From contig CAJJDO010000011.1 in the NCBI GenBank assembly GCA_905183005.1, forward strand, positions 788,844 to 852,843: a stretch of 64,000 bases of DNA, written 5' to 3'. Every line of letters starts with the position of its first letter. Position 1 is the first letter of the stretch. A program made the position numbers and the translations under genes. This DNA comes from Paramecium pentaurelia (lineage: Eukaryota > Ciliophora > Oligohymenophorea > Peniculida > Parameciidae). The notes below the pieces were generated by a model. It ran no database searches, was not told the origin of the DNA, and worked only from the letters and a program-made list of their open reading frames with translations. This document shows positions 53,690 through 64,000 of the stretch, one piece after another.

Positions 53690-54314
53690 ATGTAAACACC
53701 ACCTCCTCCACCTTATGGCTACACTCCAGGATAATATCCTCCTCCTCCTCCTCCTGCATATGGATAAACTCCCTACCCTCAATAGCCTGGATATTAGCCA
53801 CCTCCTACTGGCTATCCTTATCCACCTACACCTGGTTATCCCCCTCCTGCTGGTGGATATCCATAACCAGGATATCCCCCTGCTCCTGGCTATCCCCCTG
53901 CTCCTGGTTATCCTCCTGCTGGTTATCCCCCTACTGGTTATCCTCCTACTGGCTATCCTCCCTAACCAGGTTATGTTCCCCCTCCTAATTATACTTAACC
54001 ATACCCACCTTAATAGTAACTTATTTATATTAATATAGATATCCTGGTTAATTTCCAGCAACTGCAATGGTTATTCCATAAGGATAATATAATTATGCTG
54101 GAGGAAATATTTAGATAAAAATAAGACCTAATTGCTATTTGTATAATATTTTTTAAACATCAGATGTGGAGGGACTGGTTTTTATATGAAAAAATATAAA
54201 AGAAAGCAATGCAAAGATTGTTTATGGGCTATGGGAGTCTGTTTAAAATGTAATGGAACTGGATGGAATAAGAAGGGAAAGGTTTGCAAATGCAAAATGT
54301 ATAAAATATATTGA
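53690..54314 (+). CDS. PGY-repeat protein with DnaJ-type zinc finger
   Basis: 192 residues, two 23-nt introns, exact frame. The first 110 residues are a proline/glycine/tyrosine tract of PPxGY/PGYPP units (PPAGGYPQPGYPPAPGYPP), as in annexin- or scramblase-type N-terminal arms, with interspersed Gln from TAA. After PATAMVIPQGQYNYAGGN the C-terminal 65 residues hold two CxxCxG-type units: CYLCGGTGFYMKKYKRKQCK and CLKCNGTGWNKKGKVCKCK. That is a DnaJ-like zinc ribbon without a J domain. The PGY arm can drive phase separation or membrane tethering in other proteins; its role here is unknown. GC content of the repeat is high relative to its surroundings. Confidence 0.78.
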
Positions 54315-54589
54315 ATCATTCAAATAAAATATTTGATTCCATCTTTAAAAACTTTGCTTCGATATTTTTTGATGTAAATTCAAATATTTAGAGTCTGTTT
54401 CCCATAATTCAACTTTTAGGTTAGCTTCATTTTTTTAAGAGATTATGCTTTAGCAATTTATATGTTGTTAAATGCTTCTATTTAATATAATATGTTTAAA
54501 GAAGTGTTTATGGTAAGATCAACAATGTGTTGATATTATTGAGTTTGAACTTGTATTGTATTTAATAATAATTATTTGTTTTGTAATAA

Positions 54590-55843
54590 ATGGCAGATGT
54601 TCATTCTTAAAGGAAAAGTGTGTAAAAGGTATGATATCATTCCAAAATAGTAAGCATATATTGATGATCTATTCACAAATGACAATGAACTTGATGAAGA
54701 TAAGGATTTAATAAAATAATACAACACTGCTAAGAGAGAAAGAAAAACAATTGAAGCACACAAACAATTACTTGATAATAGAGTAGCATTGTTGAAATAA
54801 GAGGAAATTAGAACATTAAAAAAGATAGAGGAGACTCGTAAAAAGGCTTTGGAAATTTATTATCTTAAAAAAAAGAATGAAGAAAAACTGAAAAAAGTAA
54901 ATCTACTTAATTCAATATTTTAGAGAGAAGAAGAAAAAGAACAATTATAGAAGAAATAAGAGCAATAATAATAAATTAGAAAATAGCAAGAGAGAGAACA
55001 TAAATTATTAATTGAAAAACATAGAAATGATAAAGTATAAAAAGCATTTATTATCAAATAATAAACAAGACATAATGAAGTAAGGAAAATGAGTTCTTAA
55101 AAATAATCATTAACAACTCTTAAATAAAAAAATTAGATATTTAGAGAATCAAGAGATTTGAATAGAGTGAAAGAAAGAATTGTAATGGAAAAAAGAGAAG
55201 CTATAAGAGAATAATTAGGAAAGAAATTAGAGTTTGAACAAAAGTTAAAGGATGGAAAATAAAAAGGTAATTAAATAGCAATAATTTTTAGAAATTGAAC
55301 AAATTGAAACATATGAAATGGATTTGTTATAAAAATTACAAAACACTTAATAAATGTAAAAAACTGCATTTGAAGAATTAGAATCAGCTTTAACAATGAC
55401 AGCTAAAGAATTTGCAGAAAAGTATCTTTAACCAAAATAAAAAGAGTAATAAACAAATAATTATATTTAGAGATTAAAATAAAGATTTATCAAATTTTAA
55501 TACTGATGAGGAAGGAATTTAAAAAAATTAAGATCGACCACATATTGATGAATCTGATAAAGATTAATCTTCTAAAATATCTATTGAATAAATCAATGAA
55601 ATAAATGAACCGAATATATAAAATGATTCTAATAAGGATGATAATGGAGATTAAAATGATAACTTAAATTAAGGAATCAAAGAACCTGAAAATAAATAAG
55701 ATGAATAGAATAATTAATAGTCAATACATGATGAGGAAAATAATTAAAATTAATAAAACAATTAAAATGAGATTCCAAATGTATTAGATTCACCAAAAAG
55801 TTAAGAAAAAGAAGATAATGAATAATAAGAAGAGGAATAATGA
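54590..55843 (+). CDS. Coiled-coil protein with acidic Gln/Asn-rich tail
   Basis: 384 residues, four introns (22, 27, 25, 25 nt), exact frame. MADVHSQRKSVQK begins the protein. Residues 50-250 form a long charged coiled coil (KREKTIEAHKQLLDNRVALL-type, EEIRTLKKIEETRKKALEIY, LNRVKERIVMEKREAIREQL). The last 120 residues are acidic and rich in Gln and Asn (DEEGIQKNQDRPHIDESDKD, SQEKEDNEQQEEEQ). No catalytic or membrane feature. The family is unknown to me; ciliary or cortical structural role would fit the shape but is not shown. The upstream gap of 275 bases holds no gene. Confidence 0.66.
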
Positions 55844-56005
55844 TTAGGTTATATTTTAATAATTATATAACGATTATCACTTTTTGTCACAATATTTTTC
55901 ATGTTTTAAATTCTTAATTATATTTCTTAATTTAATAATCTGATGGATATTCATATTTATTAAGTTAAGTATATATCATTATAATAAAATTTATGATTCT
56001 TTAAT

Positions 56006-56563
56006 TCATAATTTATAATAAGCTTGTAGATTAAATAAATGTAAGTATTAATTCACTGAACTACCATTACTATTATATATCAGTATTTATTTCACAAAAG
56101 CATCAGAAAACTTTATCTTTATAATAGTGGTTGCAAGGTTATTTTAATAAATTAATTGTTCAATTTCTCCAGGACCTTTAATATATACCTTTAAATCAAA
56201 TGTTCGTAAAGATAAATCCCTATCATAAACCCAAAGTATTATTCTATTGATTTCATAGGTTTAGAGTAAATCAATTATCATATATTTACCAATTTCTTAA
56301 ATAGTATATCCTCTTCCTCCATCTACATAATATACTTCTGATCTAAATGGATTCTTATTAAATTAATCTCCTGCAAAGTAAATTTAATCTTTATTTGAGA
56401 TAAATGCTCCTTATTTTTCTTATAAAATATTTTTATATTGTCCTCTAATTCTATAACGAAATTGTTATATTTTTAATTGCCTACACGAATATGACTAACT
56501 ATACTATAATGTAGGTATAGTAAGAAAAATATGTAAGATCAATAAAGATAAAGCAATTTTCAT
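56006..56563 (-). CDS. Secreted discoidin-like single-domain protein (paralogue A)
   Basis: 185 residues, no intron. A signal peptide (MKIALSLLILHIFLTIPTLQ) is followed by one beta-sandwich domain of F5/8-type (discoidin) style, closest to the BTBD9-like C-terminal domain: GAFISNKDQIYFAGDQFNKN, IGKYMIIDLLQTYEINRIIL, WVYDRDLSLRTFDLKVYIK, IKFSDAFVKQILIYNSNG, ending LFNLQAYYKL. It shares this pattern with the genes at 57001 and 60022, so the three form a local family. No membrane anchor. Such domains bind carbohydrate or protein ligands; the ligand is unknown. Confidence 0.75.
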
Positions 56564-57000
56564 TGAAATTTACAATTAAGAATAATATAAAATAGAAACA
56601 ACTCAATAAAATTTTAAAATTAAAAAAATTACGTAATCATATGATTCTATTAATATTTAATTTATACGATTTTACTGAGCATGATAATTTCGGTTAGATA
56701 ATATAATATATATATAGTTTATTTCAATCTCCTATTACTCTTTCTTTGTACAAATTTTATATATATTTGAGAGCCTTATTTAATTTGAAATAAGATTCTG
56801 AATTTGTTAAATTCTTTGAATATAAATAATTCTATAAATCTTTATCCTAAATTATTTCTAAAATTTAGTATTTTAATATATATAACTAAATCCTAATGAA
56901 TTTACTATGATTTAGTTTGTATCTTTATATATTTTAATAGCTTATTTATCTTGTTAAGAAATAAAATGTTATAATATTCAAAATTATTTTCGAATAAAGA
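56564..57000. other. Shared divergent upstream region
   Basis: 437 bases between the divergent starts of paralogues A and B. Very AT-rich, with a TATATATA stretch near 56708. No gene seen. Confidence 0.4.
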
Positions 57001-57555
57001 ATGAAATTGATTTATCTCTCTCTTTATCTTATTTTTCAAAATGTAGAAACAATGAATTCTGTTGCAAAATACAATATCACACAATTAGATCAATTAAAAT
57101 AGAAATCCATAATCAGAGGTGAATACAAAGATGTTGCTCAAGAGTCAGCAGGAGCTATTATTTCTAATGCCAGAAGTGTTGGATTTGTTGGAGGCTTAAA
57201 AAATAGTAGCCCATTAAGAAATGCAATTTATTATATGATATCTGGTGGTTATTGCTATGTTGGATTATCTTAATTCATTATAATAGACTTACTCTAGACG
57301 TACGAGATCAATACAATAAAAATTTGGTTATATGATAGAGACCCTACATTTATAAGAACTTATGATATATAGATATTTGCATCAGGATTAGGAATAAATG
57401 ATTAATTGATTTATGAAAGTAACAACTCCAAGAGTGTTACAATCATAAAGTTTTCAGATACATTGATAAAATAAATAAAGATTAAGAATAGAAATGGAAG
57501 TTCATTAGATTAGTGGTTAGTCATTTTAAAAATATAAGCATTTTATGCTTTTTGA
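57001..57555 (+). CDS. Secreted discoidin-like single-domain protein (paralogue B)
   Basis: 184 residues, no intron. Signal peptide MKLIYLSLYLIFQNVETMNS. Domain landmarks parallel A and C: IRGEYKDVAQESAGAIISNA, LKNSSPLRNAIYYMISGG, IIIDLLQTYEINTIKIWLYD, RDPTFIRTYDIQIFASG, IKFSDTLIKQIKIKNRNG, ending VILKIQAFYAF. The last ten residues match paralogue C nearly exactly (IQAFYAF). Divergently arranged with paralogue A across 437 bases. Function unknown; secreted adhesion or recognition domain is the inference. Confidence 0.75.
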
Positions 57556-57968
57556 AGGAGATTACGTAATAAATTTAGAACATTATTTGTATCAATTTAA
57601 TTATGAAACTTAATTATAATAAAATAATATAATCTAATCTAAATTGAATTAATCATTTAGATTTTATTTAGATATTTAGTAAAGAATCAAAGTCTTGAAA
57701 AATATTGATTAATAATTTTATTGGTTAAATTAATCTTTTTTAACAACATAAGCTTTATTTATATAATTTAGCAATGTTTATATACAATTTCATAAATTAT
57801 CTATAGTTTAAAAAAACAAACAAAATATATTTATATTAATATAATCATTCATTCATGATTAAGTATGTATTAAGCAAATTAATGCTAATATTATTTTTTG
57901 ATTATTATTACAATAACAACCTTATTAGACAATGCATTAATATATTTATATTGTACAACAGAAATTAA
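57556..57968. other. Intergenic, AT-rich
   Basis: 413 bases between convergent paralogue B and eL32. Poly-A and TTTA runs, no supportable gene. Confidence 0.35.
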
Positions 57969-58406
57969 TCATTCCTTTTTCTCTTCTGCTCTAATTTTAC
58001 CTTTTCCATTTGTTAATCTAACATTAAGTTCAGCTGCTCTTCTAACAAGAGTAGCTCTTTTTCTAGCTGAAAGATTGTGTGCTAATTCACCTGCAAAAGT
58101 TCTATTATTTGTTAGCAATAATTCAAGATCTTTTTCATTGGTAATTAACAATTTTCTGAAACCAGTTTAATCTAAGTATCTAAAAAGTCATTTGATTTCA
58201 CAATACCTTGTCTTTTTATCACCTCTATAACCAGCTTTTGGCATAGGTCTATTTCCTCTAAATCTTCTTCTGACTCTGTTATCAATACCTCTTGGTCTTC
58301 TCCAGCTTGGTCTTAATTTGTGAGGATAGTCTTCTGATTCAAATCTAACAAATCTCTTTGTTCTCTTATGAACAATTCTTTTATGAGCAAGTGACTTGAC
58401 AACCAT
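57969..58406 (-). CDS. RPL32: Ribosomal protein eL32
   Basis: 136 residues after a 27-nt intron (58180-58206). Aligns end to end with eukaryotic eL32: [117 protein letters not shown]. Length equals the family's. A component of the 60S subunit, cytosolic. Codon usage is richer in GC third positions and arginine AGA than its neighbours, as expected for a highly expressed gene. Start at the only in-frame ATG (58404-58406). Confidence 0.97.
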
Positions 58407-58650
58407 ATTTTAATTAAAAATAAAAGATTTTAATTCAAAAATTCTTCAGCATTTTCAAGTATATATTTCATAATAATATATTGTTTTTTATAGTTCCATT
58501 GATAAATATACTTTAAGAAAAATCATTTCTTTAAAGTCTTGACATTTATTGATAAATTTTGACATTTTAATCACATCAATGTAATTTAGAATTAATGAAA
58601 ATATATTATAACATAATTATGTTTTAAATCTTGAATGAATATTATATATT

Positions 58651-59590
58651 ATGAATAATAATTCAAATTTAAATATCAGATTATTCCTTGGTTTCCCTCC
58701 AAAAATTTAAAATATTAATCAGCATGAAGATTATAACTTTGATTAGGATAGGATTTAGTAAGAAGATAAAAAACATATATAAATGTCCACTGTTTAAACA
58801 GTGGTTATAATCATAAAATTAAATTGAAATCATACTCTTTCATAGTGTTATACTTTGTGAACTGTAAATTTTTGATCTTCTAAGTCCTTTTTTCTTAATT
58901 ATTTTCTTTTTTATTTTTGGAGTGTTACTTACATCATTTGCAGTCAATTGATTAATTTTAGCACTAATCCTGCTGATTATCTAATACTATTTGATTTAAA
59001 TACATTTTTTGTATTTTCAGATAAGTTTGATGTATCTTTTGAGTAAAAATTTCTAATTGCCTCATACAATTCATATTTTTGAAAGTACAGAAATTCAGAA
59101 TCAAGAGTTACAAACAAAACCAAGTCAATTTAGACGGCTTCACCATCATAGTAATCAGTTATAGTAGTCATATTTGCATCGTACTCAATAAGAGATAGAA
59201 GACTCATTTCCATATCTGTTATTTCTTTAGAACTATATTTAGATTGACATTAATTAACACAGTCTTGAATATTCATCTGAATTTTGTTTTGACATTCATT
59301 GAACTAAAGAAATATATATATATTCTTACTTTTACTGCAATCATTATTGAAACTATTCCTATCAGATCTACTGTATCAGAATCGATAAGTTATTTTGAAA
59401 GATATAATTTACTTAGAATGGCAGCTAATTCAATTGTTTTAATTTCCAAATTATTTTACTCGCCAACCTAATATTAAACCAAATAACAAACCTAAAAGAT
59501 CCAATGTATGAGCATTTCCATCACCTAAAGCATTTGATCAGGTATAATTTATGCCAATTTTATATCTCTCTTCTGAAGATAGTTATAGCG
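58651..59590 (+). pseudogene. Broken membrane-protein gene (uncertain)
   Basis: A frame opens at 58651 (MNNNSNLNIRLFLGFPPKIQ) and stops at TGA near 58840. A second frame gives two hydrophobic segments (LLSPFFLIIFFFIFGVLLTS and LILALILLIIQYYLI) separated by an in-frame TGA, then FESTEIQNQELQTKPSQFRR and a charged stretch to TGA near 59295. A third frame near 59244-59520 reads YIYILTFTAIIIETIPIRST and ISYFERYNLLRMAANSIVLI. I could not connect them with introns of normal size. The topology suggests a membrane protein; decay or missed introns cannot be told apart. A perfect 18-bp palindrome lies inside at 58787-58804. Confidence 0.33.
58787..58804. repeat. Perfect 18-bp palindrome
   Basis: CCACTGTTTAAACAGTGG, exactly self-complementary, with GC-containing arms in AT-rich DNA. 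Lies in the N-terminal part of the broken membrane-protein frame. Could fold as a hairpin or be a dimeric factor site; chance is possible. Confidence 0.8.
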
Positions 59591-59595
59591 ATCCA

Positions 59596-60021
59596 AATCC
59601 ATGAATTTTTATAAAATATTATAATTTGAAAAATTAAACCAAAAAGAAAATCTTGTAGTGTAAATTATTGGTTTATTTTGTAGCCATTCAAGAGATTATA
59701 ACTTTTCATAAGAATTCTCTAAAAAATACTATTTAATGTCTATAGAATATAAGAATTAGAATAGTTTTTCATACATTAAATAAGATAAAGAAAATGTATT
59801 AATGTTATAATTTATTTTATTAAAGTAAGTATTTTATATTATTTTTCAAAAAGATTAAATCTAATTATAATAAACAAGCATTTTATTCTAAGGGATTACT
59901 ATTGTTACAGAAAAACTTTAATTTAACTTTACCATTTGTCACTTAATTATCTTTTTATAATTCCTTACAATAGAATAATATTATGAATATTTTGTTTTTT
60001 ATTTAAAAATTATTATTTCAA
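59596..60021. other. Intergenic, AT-rich
   Basis: About 425 bases before the end of paralogue C. Nothing supportable on either strand. Confidence 0.35.
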
Positions 60022-60558
60022 TCAAAATGCATAGAATGCCTAAATCTTAATGACTTATAAGGGTTAAGTACCTGAAATGTCAACAATTAAAATTGATTTC
60101 ACTAAACTATCATCAAATGTGATTCTATAAATTCCACCTACTGCTGCATTATTAGAGTAAACATCTTATGAAGTGTCATCTGGGTAAATTAAGGTTACTT
60201 TAAACTTATAAGTAATTACTGAAAGATCATAAAACCATATAACAACAGTATTTAATTCATATTCTTACAATAAGTCAAGTTAAATTTTTCCTGATACTGG
60301 AGCTAAAACGTAACCTTTACTACCAGGAGCAATATCATAGATTGCATCTCTTAACGGACTATTGTTAAATTGATCTCCATAAAATGTTAGCTATCTAGCA
60401 TTTGAAATTAATGCTCCACTTCTTTCATTAACAACATCTTAGTAGTCTCCTCTAATTTGTGCTTTTTCCATCAATATCATCAAATCTTAATCTGAATATG
60501 TAGTAGCTGTGTAAGTTAGACCTATTATTAGAGAGATAATCAGAATTGTTTTTTGCAT
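60022..60558 (-). CDS. Secreted discoidin-like single-domain protein (paralogue C)
   Basis: 178 residues, no intron. Signal peptide MQKTILIISLIIGLTYTATT. Same layout as paralogues A and B: IRGDYQDVVNERSGALISNA, LTFYGDQFNNSPLRDAIYDI, IQLDLLQEYELNTVVIWFYD, then a beta-rich part and VKSILIVDISGT, ending VIKIQAFYAF. Closest to B in the N-terminal and C-terminal signatures. It lies about 2.5 kb from B with eL32 and a broken gene between, so the cluster is dispersed tandem duplicates. Confidence 0.75.
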
Positions 60559-60616
60559 TATTAATTATTAAATATAATATCTAAAATTCATGCATAAAAC
60601 CTTTTGAATATAAATT

Positions 60617-61047
60617 TCATTGTTCCAAATCAAACTCAAGTAATATAAATAAATTTGATAATTACTCTTGCATACACTGCTAATTAATATCTGGAATCAA
60701 ATTTTCATAAGTAGGTCCATATTATTGAGATATTTCATCAAAACTAAATTTTTCTCTCAATCCTCTAAAAATTTGATATACTCTTAAGAATTAATCAGTT
60801 CCGAAGGCTTGTTCTAAATTCATTCTTATTTTTTCAGCTCTTTCAAAACTTAATTTGATAATGGGTTTCTATGCAATTTATGTATCTTATGGAACACATT
60901 TAATATTGTCTTATTTTTTGGAGTTCTATTTTTCTAACTTTTAATTTGGTATATCTTGAATTTATGTATTTTCAGAAAATTATTTCTCTAATTTTAATTC
61001 ATTATTATTATTGTTTATATCTATTTCTATAGATTAACTCTGTTAAG

Positions 61048-61125
<78 letters not shown>

Positions 61126-62392
61126 CTAAAAACTCAGATCTTGATATATAAGGTAAATATATCTCTACTGGAATATCTCTTCTTTTTGGTAATTTTTTAT
61201 CTATTTAGCTTTGTTACTATTATATCTAATCTTATTTTATTTTAGGTTAACCAAATAGTTCTATCACTACTTCTTATGGTTTTTGTTGACATTTCTAAAT
61301 AAAAAAAAATAGAATTACTTTTTTTTAAATATCTTCTCTCATGAATTTTTATTATTCTTCTCTAGATATTTTTTTATTTTATGTGTATTCATCATTTTTA
61401 ATAACAACTTAATGTTATTGCTTCTCTAATTTTACAATTATCTTTACTTTGCATAGGTTAAACAGGTATTTTTATGATTTATTATTACTTAATATTTAAT
61501 TATTTAATTCTATTTTAAATTAATGCATTTTCTAAATTATGATTAAATGATACATAAAATTTATTCTATATTTGGTCTCTTATTTGCATCTAATTACAAA
61601 AGTTATTGTATTAAATTTTTCATATTTTGTGAATATTACTAAGCACTTATTGGTTATATTTTTGCTTTCATAATCTTATTAGCTAGTGCTGGTAATGAAT
61701 CAGCAGTAAATGGATATTTAAATGTACACATTTCATAGAGAAGTACTCCCAAAGACCATATATCACTTTTGTATGAATAGGGTTAATTTTATATTATTTC
61801 TGGAGAAATATAATAAGGTGTGCCTATAAATGTAGTTGCCAAATCCTATTCAACTGATCTAGCAATTCCAAAATCTCCCAATTTAATTTTTTCATCATGC
61901 AAAAATACATTTTCAGATTTGATATCTCTATGAATTATCTTTTAAGAATGTACACATTGCAAAGCTAAACATAATTGTGTAAACCAATCAACTATCTATG
62001 CCTCAGGCAAAGGCTATGTTCTTGATTTTAAATATTATCCTAGAGTACCATCTAAAAGATTACAATTAAAATATATTACTATTTGCATATTCCATAATTA
62101 AACATAATCGATCTTTATTATCTATAAAGGTTTCTACATATTAAATAATATTGTCGTGTCTAAGATTTTATAATATAGATGCTTCTGTATTTGCTGAAAT
62201 TGATTAAGGTACTACTTTCATAACATATTTAACTTCATCTTAATCATCAGATGAAACAAGATAAGCCTTACCATATGCTCCAACTCCTAACAATTTAACC
62301 TTTTTATATTATTTAATTTAAGTTTCATTAACTTAACAATCATTAGTTATGCATGATTCATCATCATTTATTATTCTGCTGTCGTCTTCCAT
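60617..62392 (-). CDS. NIMA-related (NEK) protein kinase
   Basis: 559 residues. Introns of 28, 22, 22 and 24 nt bring span to an exact multiple of three. Kinase at residues 22-290: LLGVGAYGKAYLVSSD, YVMKVV lysine, EYANNGTLGQYL, HRDIKSENVFL, DFGIARSV, IGTPYYISPEII, DIWSLGVLLYEMCTFKYPF, LDANKRPNIEQIL. These are NEK signatures, in particular the GTPYYISPE segment. The tail has a tract of 25 glutamines, every one a TAA codon (61049-61123), and a conserved C-terminal helix (AEKIRMNLEQAFGTDQFLRV) like that of NEK1/NEK5 relatives in protists. Ciliate NEKs control cilia length and disassembly; that role is inferred. Confidence 0.88.
61049..61123 (-). repeat. Twenty-five consecutive TAA codons (polyGln)
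   Basis: A pure TTA repeat on the plus strand, 25 units, translated on the minus strand as 25 TAA glutamines within the NEK kinase tail, between LPYISRSEFLD and PQQSIEIDIN. In the standard code it would be a wall of stops. Confidence 0.95.
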
Positions 62393-62500
62393 TTTATAAT
62401 ATTAAATTTATAATGTAAATTTATCATTGCTAATTAACTATATATAAATATCATTAATTTCAAATTCATTGCTATTTCTCATAATTTTTAAAAGTTAAAA

Positions 62501-62857
62501 ATGCTGATAAGCTAAATAGCAATTCAAACACTATAAATATCAAAGCAATCACGTTTATTATTATTTCCAAAATAACTACATAAGTTTACAAAACAATAAA
62601 AAAGATGTAAAAGAATATGCAAGGAAAAATTAGTAAAACAAACCTTTAATAGACATCATATTCAATACCATAAAATTTATGATGGAGATTCTGTTTTATT
62701 GCCAATTGATCCTAATATTAATCGAGGAAATTAACAAAATCCTAATAGAAATTGTAAAAATATTTCTATTCCTATTTTATTTGGAGGATAAAATAATCCA
62801 TAACCTTTGTAGATAAAGACAATTATTTCAATTATGAAATATATGTACTAAATATGA
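62501..62857 (+). CDS. Small basic protein, unrecognised
   Basis: One uninterrupted 118-residue frame, MLISQIAIQTLQISKQSRLL to IISIMKYMYQI. The middle is basic with CKRICKEKLVKQTFNRHHIQ, then KIYDGDSVLLPIDPNINRG, which reads like folded protein. Only TGA at 62855 ends it. No family known, no membrane segment. In such AT-rich DNA with TAA/TAG sense, an open frame of this length is weak evidence; the clean DGDSVLLPIDPN stretch favours a real gene. Confidence 0.4.
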
Positions 62858-63161
62858 CTATAATGTGAATACTGTAAAAATATAATCAAAATAAAGGAAA
62901 GTCTACAATGGAATAGATGCCAAAGGTCTTTTTTCATCATTAATATTAGATGCTTCTTTCATTTGCAAATTTTTAAATTAAAAATAATATGCATATATTA
63001 TAAATAAAAATAATATAAGATAAAAATGATATAATAAAATTAAGCTTTCTAATTTAAAGAATTCTATAATAGAAATACAAAATAGCTTAATTGATATAAA
63101 ATATTTAATTTCCTCTATTTGAATTAAATAGATAGTAAAATAAAAAATTTGGATTATAAAA
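62858..63161. other. Intergenic, AT-rich
   Basis: About 300 bases, no feature seen on either strand apart from A/T runs. Confidence 0.35.
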
Positions 63162-63992
63162 TCATTATAAAAATAATTTTGCTTGATTTTTGTAAAGTTG
63201 TAATTTTAAAATCTTCTCTGGATCATCTTCTTGGAAATAAACAATTGCTTTTTCTACCCAAAAATCTTTTTTCTTGTTGTTTGGTTATAAATTCATCATA
63301 AAATGTAACTTGAATTATTTATAAAATTACTTTTTTTGCATTTTTAACAAGAGCCTTAATAACTGGCATTTCAGTGAGATCTTAAGCAGTTTTACCTGCA
63401 ACAGTCTTAATAGAAGGGTTAGCCTAATAGACTAATAATACTCTAACAGTATCACAATTATTATTTTTTGCTGCTATATGTAAAGGAGTTCTTCCCACTA
63501 GAAATATTTAATAATATTACTCATATCTCTTGCATCTAGATCAGCTCCATTTTCAACTAATAATTTCATAGCTTCAATAGAATTAATGTTAACAGCATGA
63601 TGTAATGCAGTCTTTTATTAATTATCTCTATCATAAACGTGAAATCTACAATCACGTAACATTCCTTCAATCTCTCGAATATTATCTGCTTTAACTTGTC
63701 TGAAGAATTCTACACTATTTGGTCTTTCGTATGCTTAACTTGGAAAAACTTAATTATTCACTACATCATCAAGTGTAATATTAAATCTTTTTAATTTTTC
63801 CATGAAATTTCTTAAAGCTTTCATAACTCTCAATTTTAAATCAGCCTTAGCTTCTTCATCCAGTTATGTGACTTTTTCACTTTACAATCTAGCAGATGAT
63901 TATGATTTCATTGTTTTTAAAGTTCTTAAAGTAGATTAAGGTTATTATTGTTAAGATTGCAATGCCTTTTTATTTTTTCTTACATGACTCAT
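63162..63992 (-). CDS. Ankyrin-repeat protein
   Basis: 261 residues; introns of 23 and 22 nt give an exact frame. N-terminus MSHVRKNKKALQSQQQQ is basic and Gln-rich, then a helical stretch (ADLKLRVMKALRNFMEKLKR, FNITLDDVVNNQVFPSQ). Three ankyrin repeats: VEFFRQVKADNIREIEGML, KTALHHAVNINSIEAMKLL with VENGADLDARD, and MGRTPLHIAAKNNNCDTVRV with LLVYQANPSIKT. The end (FWVEKAIVYFQEDDPEKILK) is acidic. It is a scaffold-type protein with no enzyme domain; partner unknown. It shows the same ankyrin signature as the ankyrin-AGC kinase at 11.5 kb but no kinase follows. The last intron ends AAG. Confidence 0.8.
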
Positions 63993-64000
63993 TGTATATT

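Noticed and set aside
53715..54067. Long ORFs overlapping the PGY-repeat gene on both strands
   Set aside because: They are frame shadows of the Pro/Gly/Tyr repeat; the spliced plus-strand frame ending in the zinc unit explains the sequence.
61380..61560. Frameshift in the NEK kinase gene
   Set aside because: At first the frames did not join, but introns of 22 nt (two) and 24 nt restore an exact multiple of three and a continuous protein.

Overview
This window is ciliate macronuclear DNA, most likely from Paramecium. It is very AT-rich. Almost every gene reads only if TAA and TAG code for glutamine and TGA is the sole stop; read that way, long proteins of recognisable families appear. Introns are tiny, mostly 20-33 nt, start GTA and usually end TAG. 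For nearly every multi-exon model below, span minus introns is an exact multiple of three, which is the main check on the exon structures. Genes sit tens to a few hundred bases apart.

Layout. 1-3.7 kb: 3' part of a sortilin/VPS10 receptor, an ANP32-like acidic LRR protein, and a decayed PTPA pseudogene. 3.8-14.6 kb: a kinase with a long Gln/Asn-rich N-terminus, two PP2C-type phosphatase genes (one frameshifted, one lacking catalytic acids), an RRP12-like ribosome-biogenesis protein, and an ankyrin-AGC kinase fusion. 14.7-20 kb: a B-box protein, an unknown protein and a PH-domain kinase, then a kinase-like relic. A tRNA-Val(AAC) lies at 21.15 kb. 21.5-30.7 kb: two coiled-coil proteins, TBP, a PPP1R36-like protein, an 88-residue MGC protein, an ER-type DnaJ and an SF1/BBP-like KH protein. 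31.3-52.6 kb holds the largest genes: an axonemal/EF-hand coiled-coil protein, a 1,775-residue multi-pass membrane protein, an 8.7-kb Cys-rich surface protein with a C-terminal membrane region, and an extended tetraspanin. 52.7-64 kb: enoyl-CoA hydratase, a PGY-repeat zinc-finger protein, a coiled-coil protein, three paralogous secreted discoidin-like proteins, ribosomal protein eL32, a NEK kinase and an ankyrin protein.

There is no operon logic; genes are individually transcribed. The content is biased to phospho-signalling (four kinases, one kinase relic, two PP2Cs, a PP1-regulator homologue, a dead PP2A activator), ciliary or cytoskeletal coiled coils, and membrane or secreted proteins. 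Unusual points include recurring 3' splice sites ending AAG, polyglutamine tracts built only of TAA codons, a likely pseudophosphatase, and a local family of domain-only secreted proteins. No CRISPR array, mobile element or clearly new multi-gene system was seen.
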